A stretch of DNA of 64,000 nucleotides from an uncultured Eubacteriales bacterium (GTDB lineage Bacteria; Bacillota; Clostridia; Saccharofermentanales; Saccharofermentanaceae), in the NCBI GenBank assembly GCA_900314745.1, contig OMWK01000005.1, positions 96,771 through 160,770 on the forward strand. The letters are read 5' to 3'. The notes under the pieces were generated by a model that did not search any database, was not told where the DNA came from, and saw nothing but the letters and a program-made list of their open reading frames with translations. Numbering within the stretch: position 1 is the first letter of the stretch; every line of letters begins with the position of its first letter. The position numbers and the translations under genes were made by a program. Of the stretch, positions 8,247 through 16,483 are shown one piece after another.

Positions 8247-9368
8247 TCAGAGTTCCTTAAGATACTCCATGAAGTTCTGCTTATTCTCGAGCGCCGTAGT
8301 TGTCGGGCGGCCGAGGTCTTCCCTCGCGCCTATCGAGCACTTGACCTCTATGAGGCTTAACTCATTTCTGCCCTTGGCAGCCTCAAGCTCTTTGTCGAGA
8401 TCCTCAAAGCTGTCCACGCTTACCGCATTCGGGTAGCCGCAGGCCTTCGCAATGGCAACGAGGTCGATTTGGGATGCTACAGTAGGCATTCCTCCTACGG
8501 TCTCGTGCGCTCCGTTATTGATGACGACGTGGATGAGGTTCTCGGGCTTGTTCGCACCTAATACTGCCATGGACCCCATGTGCATCAGAACGGCTCCGTC
8601 ACCGTCTACACACCAGATACGCTGCCCGGGCTTATTGATCGCGACACCGAGCGCGATGGAGCTTGAATGACCCATGGAACCTACAGTAAGGAAGTCGTAC
8701 TTGTGGCTCTGGCCGTTGGCGACACGAGTCTCGAAAAGCTCTCTGCTCGCCTTGCCGGTTGTGCTTATGATGGGGTCTTCGCCGGAAGCCTTCACGATGT
8801 GCTGAATGATCTCCTCACGGATCATTGTATTATCGTTTCTATACTCGACCTTAGGTGCATCAGTAAGCGCACCCTTGCGAATGACAAAAGCGACATCCTT
8901 GCCTGTCTTCAATATCTCGTTAAACTTCTCCATGGCGGCGGAAACTTCTTCATCAGTCGTCTCCTTGCCGATGACGAAGCTCTCTATGCCCATGTCCTCC
9001 AGAAGCTTGATTGTTACCTCTCCCTGATAGATATGCTGAGGCTCGTCGTGAATGCCGGGTTCTCCTCTCCAGCCGACGATGAAGATAACCGGGATGGCAT
9101 ATACCTTATCATTAAGAAGCGATGCAACAGGGTTGATGATATTGCCCTCGCCCGAATTCTGCATATAGACGACAGGATACTTGCCCGTGGCAAGATGATA
9201 TCCTGCTGCAAGAGCCGTACAGTTACCCTCATTTGCCGCTATGACATGGTGCTTCGGGTCAATGCCATACTCACTCATGAGGTAATTGCAAAGAGCCTTA
9301 AGCTGGCTGTCAGGAACTCCCGTATAGAAATCGGCTCCAATTATCTTAACTAAGCTTTCAACCTTCAT
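8247..9368 (-). CDS. ppd: Phosphonopyruvate decarboxylase
   Basis: 373 residues from ATG 9368 (GAGG 8 nt upstream); a TTG at 9374 is in frame but lacks its own site. It is a thiamin-diphosphate enzyme with the Ppd order of domains: PYR domain with FYTGVPDSQLKALCNYL and the catalytic Glu in ANEGNCTALAAGY, then a PP domain with the GDG...N motif (VDGDGAVLMHM to VVINNGAHETVGG). It converts phosphonopyruvate to phosphonoacetaldehyde, which makes the PepM equilibrium irreversible. It is the last gene of the phosphonate operon, 2 bp after the nucleotidyltransferase stop. Confidence 0.95.
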   Translation of the reverse strand: MKVESLVKIIGADFYTGVPDSQLKALCNYLMSEYGIDPKHHVIAANEGNCTALAAGYHLATGKYPVVYMQNSGEGNIINPVASLLNDKVYAIPVIFIVGWRGEPGIHDEPQHIYQGEVTIKLLEDMGIESFVIGKETTDEEVSAAMEKFNEILKTGKDVAFVIRKGALTDAPKVEYRNDNTMIREEIIQHIVKASGEDPIISTTGKASRELFETRVANGQSHKYDFLTVGSMGHSSSIALGVAINKPGQRIWCVDGDGAVLMHMGSMAVLGANKPENLIHVVINNGAHETVGGMPTVASQIDLVAIAKACGYPNAVSVDSFEDLDKELEAAKGRNELSLIEVKCSIGAREDLGRPTTTALENKQNFMEYLKEL

Positions 9369-9370
9369 TA

Positions 9371-10069
9371 TCAATACCTCGCTTCTACTTCTTTAAGTTC
9401 TTCCACTGTGTCTATCTCGATGATGCTTCCGGTCCTTATCGGATATACCTCAAGGTCCAGATCATCAAGAATGCTGTCGACCACTTCATCCCAGAACAGA
9501 TCTTCGTAGCCCGGGTGATTATATCTTTCCACGACCGCATCTGCGATCTTCTTGGCATCCTCCTTAAGGAAATAAGAGATTCCGCACATGTTATAGCAGT
9601 CATCTCCGCCCTTGCCGACTCTGATGATCCTGCCTGACTTATCCTGCTCGAACACCCAGTCATCGGAGTGCCCCCCGACCATCTTGCCATAGTAGCAGGA
9701 CTTAACGTGATTGGCGTTAAGGACATTGGAATCAGGCATATAAAGATCTGCCTCGCAGATGAAGCAATTGCAGTCTCCCATTACATCCGCTGCTGCACGT
9801 ATGGACGATATGTTATTGATCGTCTGATACTCTTTGTTCTCGATCATTGTTACGCCGTCGTACTTGCCGGCAAGGTAATTAAGCTGGTCTCCCCTGTAGC
9901 CCGTGACTACATATATCTTCGATACTCCTCTCATCTTAAGGGCATCGATAACGGTCTCGATCATAGGCTTGCCGTGAACGGGCACAAGAGGCTTCGGCAT
10001 CGTCTCGGTAAGAGGTCTCATCCTCTGGCCGAGGCCTGCCGCCATAAGTATTGCTATCTCGTCAGTCAT
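9371..10069 (-). CDS. LicC/PntC-like CTP nucleotidyltransferase
   Basis: 232 residues. The sugar-nucleotidyltransferase fold is clear: ILMAAGLGQRMRPLTETMPK (about residues 7-26) with the catalytic Arg/Lys of the G-x-G-x-R motif and a KPLVPVHGKPMIE extension, then ICEADLYM with the metal-binding Asp and EIDTVEEL near the C-terminus. It is most similar in layout to LicC phosphocholine cytidylyltransferase and to PntC, which activates aminoethylphosphonate as CMP-AEP. Between an AEP transaminase and a phosphonopyruvate decarboxylase, CMP-AEP synthesis is the best inference. The start overlaps the transaminase stop by 8 bp (ATGACTGA). A choline-phosphate or sugar substrate is the main alternative. 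Confidence 0.85.
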   Translation of the reverse strand: MTDEIAILMAAGLGQRMRPLTETMPKPLVPVHGKPMIETVIDALKMRGVSKIYVVTGYRGDQLNYLAGKYDGVTMIENKEYQTINNISSIRAAADVMGDCNCFICEADLYMPDSNVLNANHVKSCYYGKMVGGHSDDWVFEQDKSGRIIRVGKGGDDCYNMCGISYFLKEDAKKIADAVVERYNHPGYEDLFWDEVVDSILDDLDLEVYPIRTGSIIEIDTVEELKEVEARY

Positions 10070-11189
10070 AGTTCACCGGAACCTTGACACCGAGTTCCTT
10101 CAATCCTGCTTCAAAAACCTTCCAGAAATCTACGATATCAGGCTCATCTATGACCCCCAGAGCGCACAGGCGGAATGTGCCTTTGCTTGCAAGTTTTCCG
10201 GGATAGATGGTAAATCCCCTCTCATAGCAGTAGTCGTGGATCTTATCGAAGTTCCAGTTCGGATCATCGGGATAGATGATCGCGGATACAAGACCTGACT
10301 GTACGTCTCTCGACAGCACTTCCTTAAATCCAAGGCGGTCGACTCCCGCTCTTATGGCAGCCATGATGCGCTGATGGCGCTCCCACTTACGCTCCTCGCC
10401 CTCCTCGAAATACTCGATAAGAGCCTGTCTTGCAGCGTAAACGGTCTGCACCGGAGGAGTGAAATGCATCTCCCCTGTTCTCTCGAAGAAGTCGTACTGC
10501 ATGTAAAGATTGCAGTAGTAGGAACGTACCGGGAAGTTCCTGCTCGCCTCGATTATGTCCTTCCTTCCGACTATGTAAGAAAGTCCTGTCATTCCCTGTA
10601 TACCCTTCTGCGCGGAAGCCATGCAGAAGTCGATGTTCTGCTCATAGACGTCAATCGGGATCATGGCGTATGCACTTGTGGTGTCGCTTATGAGGAACGC
10701 TCCGTACTTATGTGCGAGTGCGCCTATATCCTTAACGGGATTAAGAAGACCTGATCCCGTCTCGTGATAAGTGACGTACACATATCCGATATCGCTGTTG
10801 TTCTTAAGAGTTTCCTCGATAAGCGTAAGGTCGGGCGTGGTATCCAGAGGCTGCTTCAGCTCAATAAGCGGTAGTCCGTATGCATGGCACACCTCGACAG
10901 CCCTCGCACTGTAGGAACCGTTGTTAATTACGAGCGCCTTCTTATCCTTGTCGAGCAGGGAATTAAGGGCGATGTCGATGCAGATGGTTCCTGACCCGCA
11001 GAAAAGCACGGCAGTATAGTCTTCCAGCTTGCCGTGTACTATCTTAACGAGGTCCTCCCTCATAGGTGCCATGATGTCCTGAAATTCCTTCTCTCTCGGG
11101 CATATATCGGGAACGATCTGCGCGAGTTTGACCGTGTCAGTCGTGGTCGAAGGTCCGGGGTTCAGCAATACATTTCTTTTTAGATTCAT
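10062..11189 (-). CDS. phnW: 2-aminoethylphosphonate aminotransferase
   Basis: 375 residues from ATG 11189 (MNLKRNVLLNPGPS), which has GAGG at 6 nt; an ATG at 11195 directly abuts that GAGG. This is a fold-type I PLP enzyme: LFCGSGTICIDIALN, the conserved THE-like block YVTYHETGSG, the PLP Asp in ISDTTSAYAM and the Schiff-base Lys in ASAQKGIQG (about residue 195). It matches AEP-pyruvate transaminases, run here in the biosynthetic direction (phosphonoacetaldehyde to AEP) because it is flanked by pepM and ppd. A catabolic role is unlikely: no phnX hydrolase is present. It follows the pepM stop by 8 bp. Confidence 0.93.
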   Translation of the reverse strand: MNLKRNVLLNPGPSTTTDTVKLAQIVPDICPREKEFQDIMAPMREDLVKIVHGKLEDYTAVLFCGSGTICIDIALNSLLDKDKKALVINNGSYSARAVEVCHAYGLPLIELKQPLDTTPDLTLIEETLKNNSDIGYVYVTYHETGSGLLNPVKDIGALAHKYGAFLISDTTSAYAMIPIDVYEQNIDFCMASAQKGIQGMTGLSYIVGRKDIIEASRNFPVRSYYCNLYMQYDFFERTGEMHFTPPVQTVYAARQALIEYFEEGEERKWERHQRIMAAIRAGVDRLGFKEVLSRDVQSGLVSAIIYPDDPNWNFDKIHDYCYERGFTIYPGKLASKGTFRLCALGVIDEPDIVDFWKVFEAGLKELGVKVPVNYD

Positions 11190-11197
11190 ATTCATCC

Positions 11198-12496
11198 TCA
11201 GATCTCATCAATGAGAGTAATAATATCCTTGATCGACATAAGTCTGTCGTCAACTTCCTTTGCCCTGTGGTACTTCAAGATATCCTCTGCAGTCTTCTGC
11301 ATTGCGGGGAAAGCCGCGCGGGTAAGCTGGTTCGCATAGATCACGATGTTTACGCCGTGCTCGATGAGCTCCTCTTCCGTTATCGTGTTAAAAGAGGAAG
11401 GAACTACGACAAGAGGCGTCGTCTTATCCTCTTCGCGGAACTTATCACAGAATTCTATTATCTCAGAAGGGTCCTTCTTCCTGCTGTGGATCATGATGCC
11501 GTCGGCACCCGCCTTAACAAAAGCTCTCGCTCTGTTAAGAGCATCCTCCATGCCCTGCTCGAGGATGAGGCTCTCGATACGCGCAATGATCATGAAATCA
11601 TCCGTAAGCTGCGCCTTCTTGCCGGCAGCAATCTTATCACACATCTCCTCGATGGTGCACTGCGTCTGCTTTACTTCCGTGCCGAAAAGGCTGTTCTTCT
11701 TAAGCCCCTTCTTATCCTCGATGATAACTGCGGATACACCCATGCGCTCGAGACTTCTTACGGTATAGACGAAGTGCTCGGTCAGTCCTCCCGTATCTCC
11801 GTCGAAGATGATGGGCTTGGTCGTAACTTCGGTTATATCCTCGATTGTCCTGAATCTCGATGTCATGTCGACGAGTTCGATGTCGGGCTTACCCTTGGCG
11901 GTTGAATCACAAAGCGAGCTTATCCACATCGCATCGAACTGATCGAGCTTGCCGTTCTCGCCCTCTATTACGGTCTTCTCGACTATGAGTCCCGTAAGAC
12001 CGGAATGAGCCTCCATCGCCTTGACGATCGGAGTCAGATTGATGAGCTGTCTTAATCTCTTTCTTCTGTATTCGGGCATCGAGAGCTTCTCTTTAAGCTG
12101 AAGATCGATCTTCTTAACTTCCTCGTTATAGGTGTAGGGAACATCGACGATCTGTCCGCCGTATGACTCCAGCAATTCCTTGACATGTGAACGGATAGCC
12201 GACTCTGCCCCCGTTGTCCAGTTATCTCCGTGGATAACGATATCAGGATGTATCTTCTCGATAACATCGTCATAGAGCATGTCATTTTGCAGCACGACAG
12301 AATCCACTCCGTCTATATTCCCGTAAAGAGCCATGCGATCCTCTTCCGATACTGTAGGGAAACGGTTGTAGCGGATAGAAGCCTTGTCGCTTAAGCATCC
12401 GACTATGACCTTACCGTACTTTCCTGCTTCACTGATGATGTTGAGATGTCCTGCGTGTATAACGTCAGTACTGAAACATGTATAGACTGTCTTCAT
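11198..12496 (-). CDS. pepM: Cytidylyltransferase-like domain fused to phosphoenolpyruvate mutase
   Basis: 432 residues. Residues 1-125 are a TagD/ECT-like cytidylyltransferase fold with the HxGH motif at 14-17 (VIHAGHLNII) and IVIHGDNW; the usual C-terminal RTxGISTT signature is not seen. Residues 145-432 are PEP mutase of the isocitrate-lyase superfamily: FDGDTGG (231-237) and the diagnostic EDKKGLKKNS (260-269), then ARIES. PepM isomerises PEP to phosphonopyruvate, the committed step of phosphonate biosynthesis. It is the first gene of a four-gene operon. CGGAGC precedes the ATG, and a TATAAT lies at about 12540-12545 without a convincing -35. Confidence 0.95.
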   Translation of the reverse strand: MKTVYTCFSTDVIHAGHLNIISEAGKYGKVIVGCLSDKASIRYNRFPTVSEEDRMALYGNIDGVDSVVLQNDMLYDDVIEKIHPDIVIHGDNWTTGAESAIRSHVKELLESYGGQIVDVPYTYNEEVKKIDLQLKEKLSMPEYRRKRLRQLINLTPIVKAMEAHSGLTGLIVEKTVIEGENGKLDQFDAMWISSLCDSTAKGKPDIELVDMTSRFRTIEDITEVTTKPIIFDGDTGGLTEHFVYTVRSLERMGVSAVIIEDKKGLKKNSLFGTEVKQTQCTIEEMCDKIAAGKKAQLTDDFMIIARIESLILEQGMEDALNRARAFVKAGADGIMIHSRKKDPSEIIEFCDKFREEDKTTPLVVVPSSFNTITEEELIEHGVNIVIYANQLTRAAFPAMQKTAEDILKYHRAKEVDDRLMSIKDIITLIDEI

Positions 12497-12674
12497 AGTG
12501 CTCCGTTCCCATCGTGCAAGATGTGTATTTATACAACAGATTATTATAACACTTCTTTATAAGAGATTTCCCGCATCACTCGCCATACTCACGCCATAAT
12601 CGTTTACGGATTGTTATTATTTGTTTTGATAATATAAAAATGTCGAATTTCATATTAATTATAAAGGTCGGAAG

Positions 12675-14609
12675 ATGATCAACGGTAAGAAGATTGTGGC
12701 TCTGTGCACGTCGCGTGTATATGAACCGCAGACACACGGCTACATAGTCAGGCTCAACGAACGTCTCAAGATGGAGGGATTCGCGACGCTTATATTCGCC
12801 ATCAATTCCGATATCTACTGGGAAGAAGACAGAGTAGCCACAGAGAAATACATCTACGACCTTATCCCCTACCGTTACATCGATGCCGTTATCATAATGG
12901 ACGAGAAGATCAAGAGCCATAAGATAGCCGGCAAGATCATTAAGGAAGCATCCAGGTACAACCTCCCTGTCGTAGTATCAGACGGACACTACGACGGAGT
13001 ATCCTGCATTGGCTATGACTATGATGCGGGATTTGAGAGAGTCGTCCGTCACGTCATCGAATATCACAAAGTCAGACATCCGCATATGATGGCAGGACAC
13101 GAGAACAACGAATTCTCCAACAGAAGAATAGAAGTGTTCAAGAAGGTTCTCAAGGAGAACGATATCCCTTTCGATGACTCCATGATAAGCTACGGAAACT
13201 TCTGGGCAGATCCGTGCCGTGTTGCTACACGCGAGATAATCGACAGAGGCAACATGCCAGAGGCCATAATCTGTGCCAACGACATCATGGCCATAACCGT
13301 ATCCGAGATGCTTATTTCAGCAGGATACATGGTCCCACAGGACGTAATAGTGACGGGATTTGACGGCTATGACGAGATTTATTTCACGTCGCCCGTCATC
13401 ACCACGGCCACATGTGACATCATCGAGCTCGCGGACGCAACTGCCGATGTCCTGATCGATATGAGCAGGGACAGGAAGATCTATAACAAGCTCATTACTC
13501 CCACATTCTGTGCGAACGAATCCTGCGGATGTCCGAGGCACACGGAGCATCCCGCCATACTCCGCAACCGCTTCAGGGAGAGCTTCGCAAGACTCAACGA
13601 TGACAACAGAGTCCTTCACATCATGACTTCATCGATGCAGGCGAGCAAGACACCGGGAGCCATGGCGGCACATCTTGAATCATACAAGATGGACAATACC
13701 CTCATCGTTGTCGACAGGAAGTGTTTTGAAGAGGAGATCAACTACTTCACTGATTCAAGGATCGAGGGCGCTCCCAAGGAGTTCGTTACAATCTACGATT
13801 CATCCAATCCCGCCAAGTATAAGGAAGGAACGCTCGACATATCGACCGGGTTCGCCGACAACTGTGAAGATGTCATGTCCCTTTGCATCAGGAACAGGAT
13901 AATGGAACTCGTCAAGAGCGGTTATCCCCTTATCTTCAATGCACTCGACTTCATGACGAGGCCGTTCGGTTTTGTGTGCTATTACTACCAGGACTACCTT
14001 ATCTCGAATTACACGAATACGATGAACGTGACAACAGCCATCAGCACCGGTGTCGGCGGCTACATCAATCTGAGATATCAGAAGACGCTCCTCAAGGAAA
14101 TGGATGAGATGTACAGGCACGATGCCCTGACAGGTCTATATAACAGAATCGGATTCCAGAACGTTCTCAAGAGACTTCGGAATGAACCCGAATACTACAA
14201 CAAACCCGTTACCGTTATCATGTCTGACCTCGACGGTTTGAAGTACATCAACGATCATTTCGGACATGCCGAAGGCGACAATGCGATCTATGCAGTAGCG
14301 AACGCTCTTTTCAGTTCGGTTCCTGAATCCGCGCTGTCCACAAGATTCGGCGGTGATGAGGTATTCTCCGTAGTCTTCGGAGACTGCGATGCTGATGAGA
14401 TCATACGTAATATCGACAAGCATCTCGTCGAATACAACGAGAATTCAGACAAGCCATATACGGTGTCCACCAGCTGCGGATACACATCTTCAATACTCGA
14501 CGAGAGCTTTGACATCGCTTCTGCGATCAAGGAAGCAGACGAGAAGATGTATCAGGCCAAGAACCGTAAATACGAAGCCCGTAACCGGAAGAACGTCCAG
14601 GAGACTTAA
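12675..14609 (+). CDS. LacI-type ligand sensor fused to GGDEF domain
   Basis: 644 residues with no signal peptide or TM segment. Residues 1-290 have the periplasmic-binding-protein fold of LacI regulators but without a DNA-binding helix (VALCTSRVYEPQTHGYIVRL, ICANDIMAITVSEML, VTGFDGYDEI). A middle region (about 300-470) with GAF-like character follows, then a short coil and a GGDEF domain (about 480-635) with HDALTGLYNRIGF and a GGDEV active site at 559-563, a permitted variant of GGDEF. It is probably a cytoplasmic diguanylate cyclase responding to a small ligand. It is divergent from the phosphonate operon and converges head-on with the MATE-ATPase gene. The only other c-di-GMP-related hint nearby is the orphan pilT. 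Confidence 0.88.
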   Translation: MINGKKIVALCTSRVYEPQTHGYIVRLNERLKMEGFATLIFAINSDIYWEEDRVATEKYIYDLIPYRYIDAVIIMDEKIKSHKIAGKIIKEASRYNLPVVVSDGHYDGVSCIGYDYDAGFERVVRHVIEYHKVRHPHMMAGHENNEFSNRRIEVFKKVLKENDIPFDDSMISYGNFWADPCRVATREIIDRGNMPEAIICANDIMAITVSEMLISAGYMVPQDVIVTGFDGYDEIYFTSPVITTATCDIIELADATADVLIDMSRDRKIYNKLITPTFCANESCGCPRHTEHPAILRNRFRESFARLNDDNRVLHIMTSSMQASKTPGAMAAHLESYKMDNTLIVVDRKCFEEEINYFTDSRIEGAPKEFVTIYDSSNPAKYKEGTLDISTGFADNCEDVMSLCIRNRIMELVKSGYPLIFNALDFMTRPFGFVCYYYQDYLISNYTNTMNVTTAISTGVGGYINLRYQKTLLKEMDEMYRHDALTGLYNRIGFQNVLKRLRNEPEYYNKPVTVIMSDLDGLKYINDHFGHAEGDNAIYAVANALFSSVPESALSTRFGGDEVFSVVFGDCDADEIIRNIDKHLVEYNENSDKPYTVSTSCGYTSSILDESFDIASAIKEADEKMYQAKNRKYEARNRKNVQET

Positions 14610-16376
14610 TTACATCTTAATCGTCAGAACGTTAAGCCCCAACAGAGGATAATACTCCATTGACCTGCATACTTTCCTTACTATTCTGATACCTATGTTC
14701 CTGACGGGATCAGAAGGGTCAAAGATGGCATCTATCTCCTCCGGGTTGAAATGCCTGCAGTTATCCTTGAACTTCATCTGAAGTCCTTCTTCCGTCTTAA
14801 TGACACTTATATCGACAACACTGTTGGCCTTCCCCGTGAAGCCATGCTTTACGATGTTGCCGGCGAGCTCCTCAACGCAAAGCCCCGCCCTGAAGGAAGT
14901 GACAGTGTCGATACCCTTATCCTTACAAAAATCAATGACACTCTGCGAAATGTTCATGACCTCTTCCATACTGTGAACCGAGATGTTAAGGCGGCTGTCT
15001 TCAGGAACTCCGAATCCTTCGGGATAGCAGCAAAGCGACGATATCTTAAGAGGTATCTTCTTCTCATGAATCCATGCAAGTATATAGACGGCCAGAACGA
15101 CGAGCAAACCGCCTGTAAACTGTCCCAGCCAGATACCGAGCATACCGAAGTAGTGCGCGAGAACATAAGACATCAGAAGCGTGCCACCGATACCGTCGGC
15201 AATAACAAGAACAGTTACGGCAGTCTGATACTTCATGCACCGCCACAGATCTCTCATTCCGACAATGATAGCACTGAAGGGAGATGATAACGGGAAGATT
15301 ATGAATCCGGTCATGGTCATCATGTAAACAGCACTTGACGGATCATGGAAATACAGGTTTGTCAAAGGATAGCAAAGCATAGCCAGAATAACAGACACAA
15401 CGGTTTCCATGAGCACTGCTTTCTTAAGATAGATCTTAAGCAGAAGTTCGATCGCGCTTCTGTCCCCCTCACCCGTATATATGCTCGCGAGAGAAATGAA
15501 CGCAGATGTGATTCCCGCCGGAACGGCCCAGTATATATAGCCGAATGAGCTGACTGCGGTAAATGCCGCCAGTCCGTCTTCCATGGCAACCCGGAATATC
15601 AAATTGTTGAGCAGGATTCCCCTCACCGCCAGCATGAACTGAGTTCCAGCGGCAGGAAGTCCGTTAATGAGAATATCACCTGTATCCCTGAGGTTAAGAC
15701 TCGAGAAATCGAGTGAGAAGACGGCCTTGCCGCTGATGAAATATACTGCAAGAATTGTGAAGTACACCCAGTTGGAGACTGTTGTAGCAAGACCTAAGCC
15801 GTATACATCGAGTCCAAATATCTTGATAAAGGTGTAGTCACAGATTGAATTAGATATGAACATACCGGCTATTCCGATATAACCGAGCTTCTCCTTCTTC
15901 TCAAGCTGAAGGAATGAAGTAAGCTGGGTACCCAGAAGGAAAGGTATAACACCCGGCCCCAGGCCCTTAAGGTATTGGACAAGACCTCTGTGCAGCGGAT
16001 TGGTGCTTCCTGCAAATACATTCGCAAGCATATCCGGCGTAAAACAGAACAGCAGTGTGGAAACCGCTCCGATAATAGTCATGATCATCATGTCGAGTGT
16101 GAAGATTCCCTTGGCATGCTTAACAGTATTCTCACCCAGATACTTGCCGCACAGAAGCTGCGAACCGCAGAATATGAGTGTGTTAACGGTATCCAGGACC
16201 TTCGCGAGAGGCCCGTAAAGGCCGGTAACCGCCATGGCATCGGAGCCTATGAGATTACTTGCGAATGCACTGTCTATGATGACATTGATGCCGCCGCACA
16301 TAACCAAAAGGATCTGTATGGGTATCATACTGAAGAAAAGCCTTCGTGTTATCTTCTCGTCATACCTGTTGATCAT
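14610..16376 (-). CDS. MATE transporter fused to GHKL/anti-sigma-type ATPase domain
   Basis: 588 residues from ATG 16376 (GAGGG at 8 nt); a TTG at 16391 is in frame but falls at that site. Residues 1-445 are a twelve-TM MATE (MOP superfamily) transporter. Residues about 460-588 are a HATPase_c_2/SpoIIAB-like domain with an intact-looking N-box (CVEELAGNIVKHG, Glu-Glu at about 502-503 and Asn at 507), a G1-like KDNCRHFNP, a G2-like RNIGIRIVRKV and a terminal NVLTIK strand. The MATE half should drive antiport across the membrane; the ATPase half is predicted to be cytoplasmic and may bind ATP. This is not standard MATE architecture. A related fusion is at 27082-28821. Confidence 0.88.
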   Translation of the reverse strand: MINRYDEKITRRLFFSMIPIQILLVMCGGINVIIDSAFASNLIGSDAMAVTGLYGPLAKVLDTVNTLIFCGSQLLCGKYLGENTVKHAKGIFTLDMMIMTIIGAVSTLLFCFTPDMLANVFAGSTNPLHRGLVQYLKGLGPGVIPFLLGTQLTSFLQLEKKEKLGYIGIAGMFISNSICDYTFIKIFGLDVYGLGLATTVSNWVYFTILAVYFISGKAVFSLDFSSLNLRDTGDILINGLPAAGTQFMLAVRGILLNNLIFRVAMEDGLAAFTAVSSFGYIYWAVPAGITSAFISLASIYTGEGDRSAIELLLKIYLKKAVLMETVVSVILAMLCYPLTNLYFHDPSSAVYMMTMTGFIIFPLSSPFSAIIVGMRDLWRCMKYQTAVTVLVIADGIGGTLLMSYVLAHYFGMLGIWLGQFTGGLLVVLAVYILAWIHEKKIPLKISSLCCYPEGFGVPEDSRLNISVHSMEEVMNISQSVIDFCKDKGIDTVTSFRAGLCVEELAGNIVKHGFTGKANSVVDISVIKTEEGLQMKFKDNCRHFNPEEIDAIFDPSDPVRNIGIRIVRKVCRSMEYYPLLGLNVLTIKM

Positions 16377-16412
16377 AAAACCTGCCCTCAACGATTTATT
16401 TCATAAAAATAA

Positions 16413-16441
16413 TTGTTTTTTATTAAACAGTTTTGTATATT
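16413..16441 (+). promoter_or_regulatory. Sigma-A-type promoter for the FAD oxidoreductase operon
   Basis: TTGTTT at 16413-16418 and TATATT at 16436-16441 with a 17 bp spacer, in the AT-rich gap between the divergent MATE-ATPase and oxidoreductase genes. The predicted start is about 35 nt before the TTG start codon. Confidence 0.5.
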
Positions 16442-16483
16442 CAATATAACGATTATTCTACCACGTAAAAGGGGGAATGCTCT

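Noticed and set aside
12546..12561. Shared ATAACACTTCTTTAT string upstream of pepM and again at 31879-31893
   Set aside because: Only two copies, in different positions relative to the genes; could be chance in AT-rich intergenic DNA.
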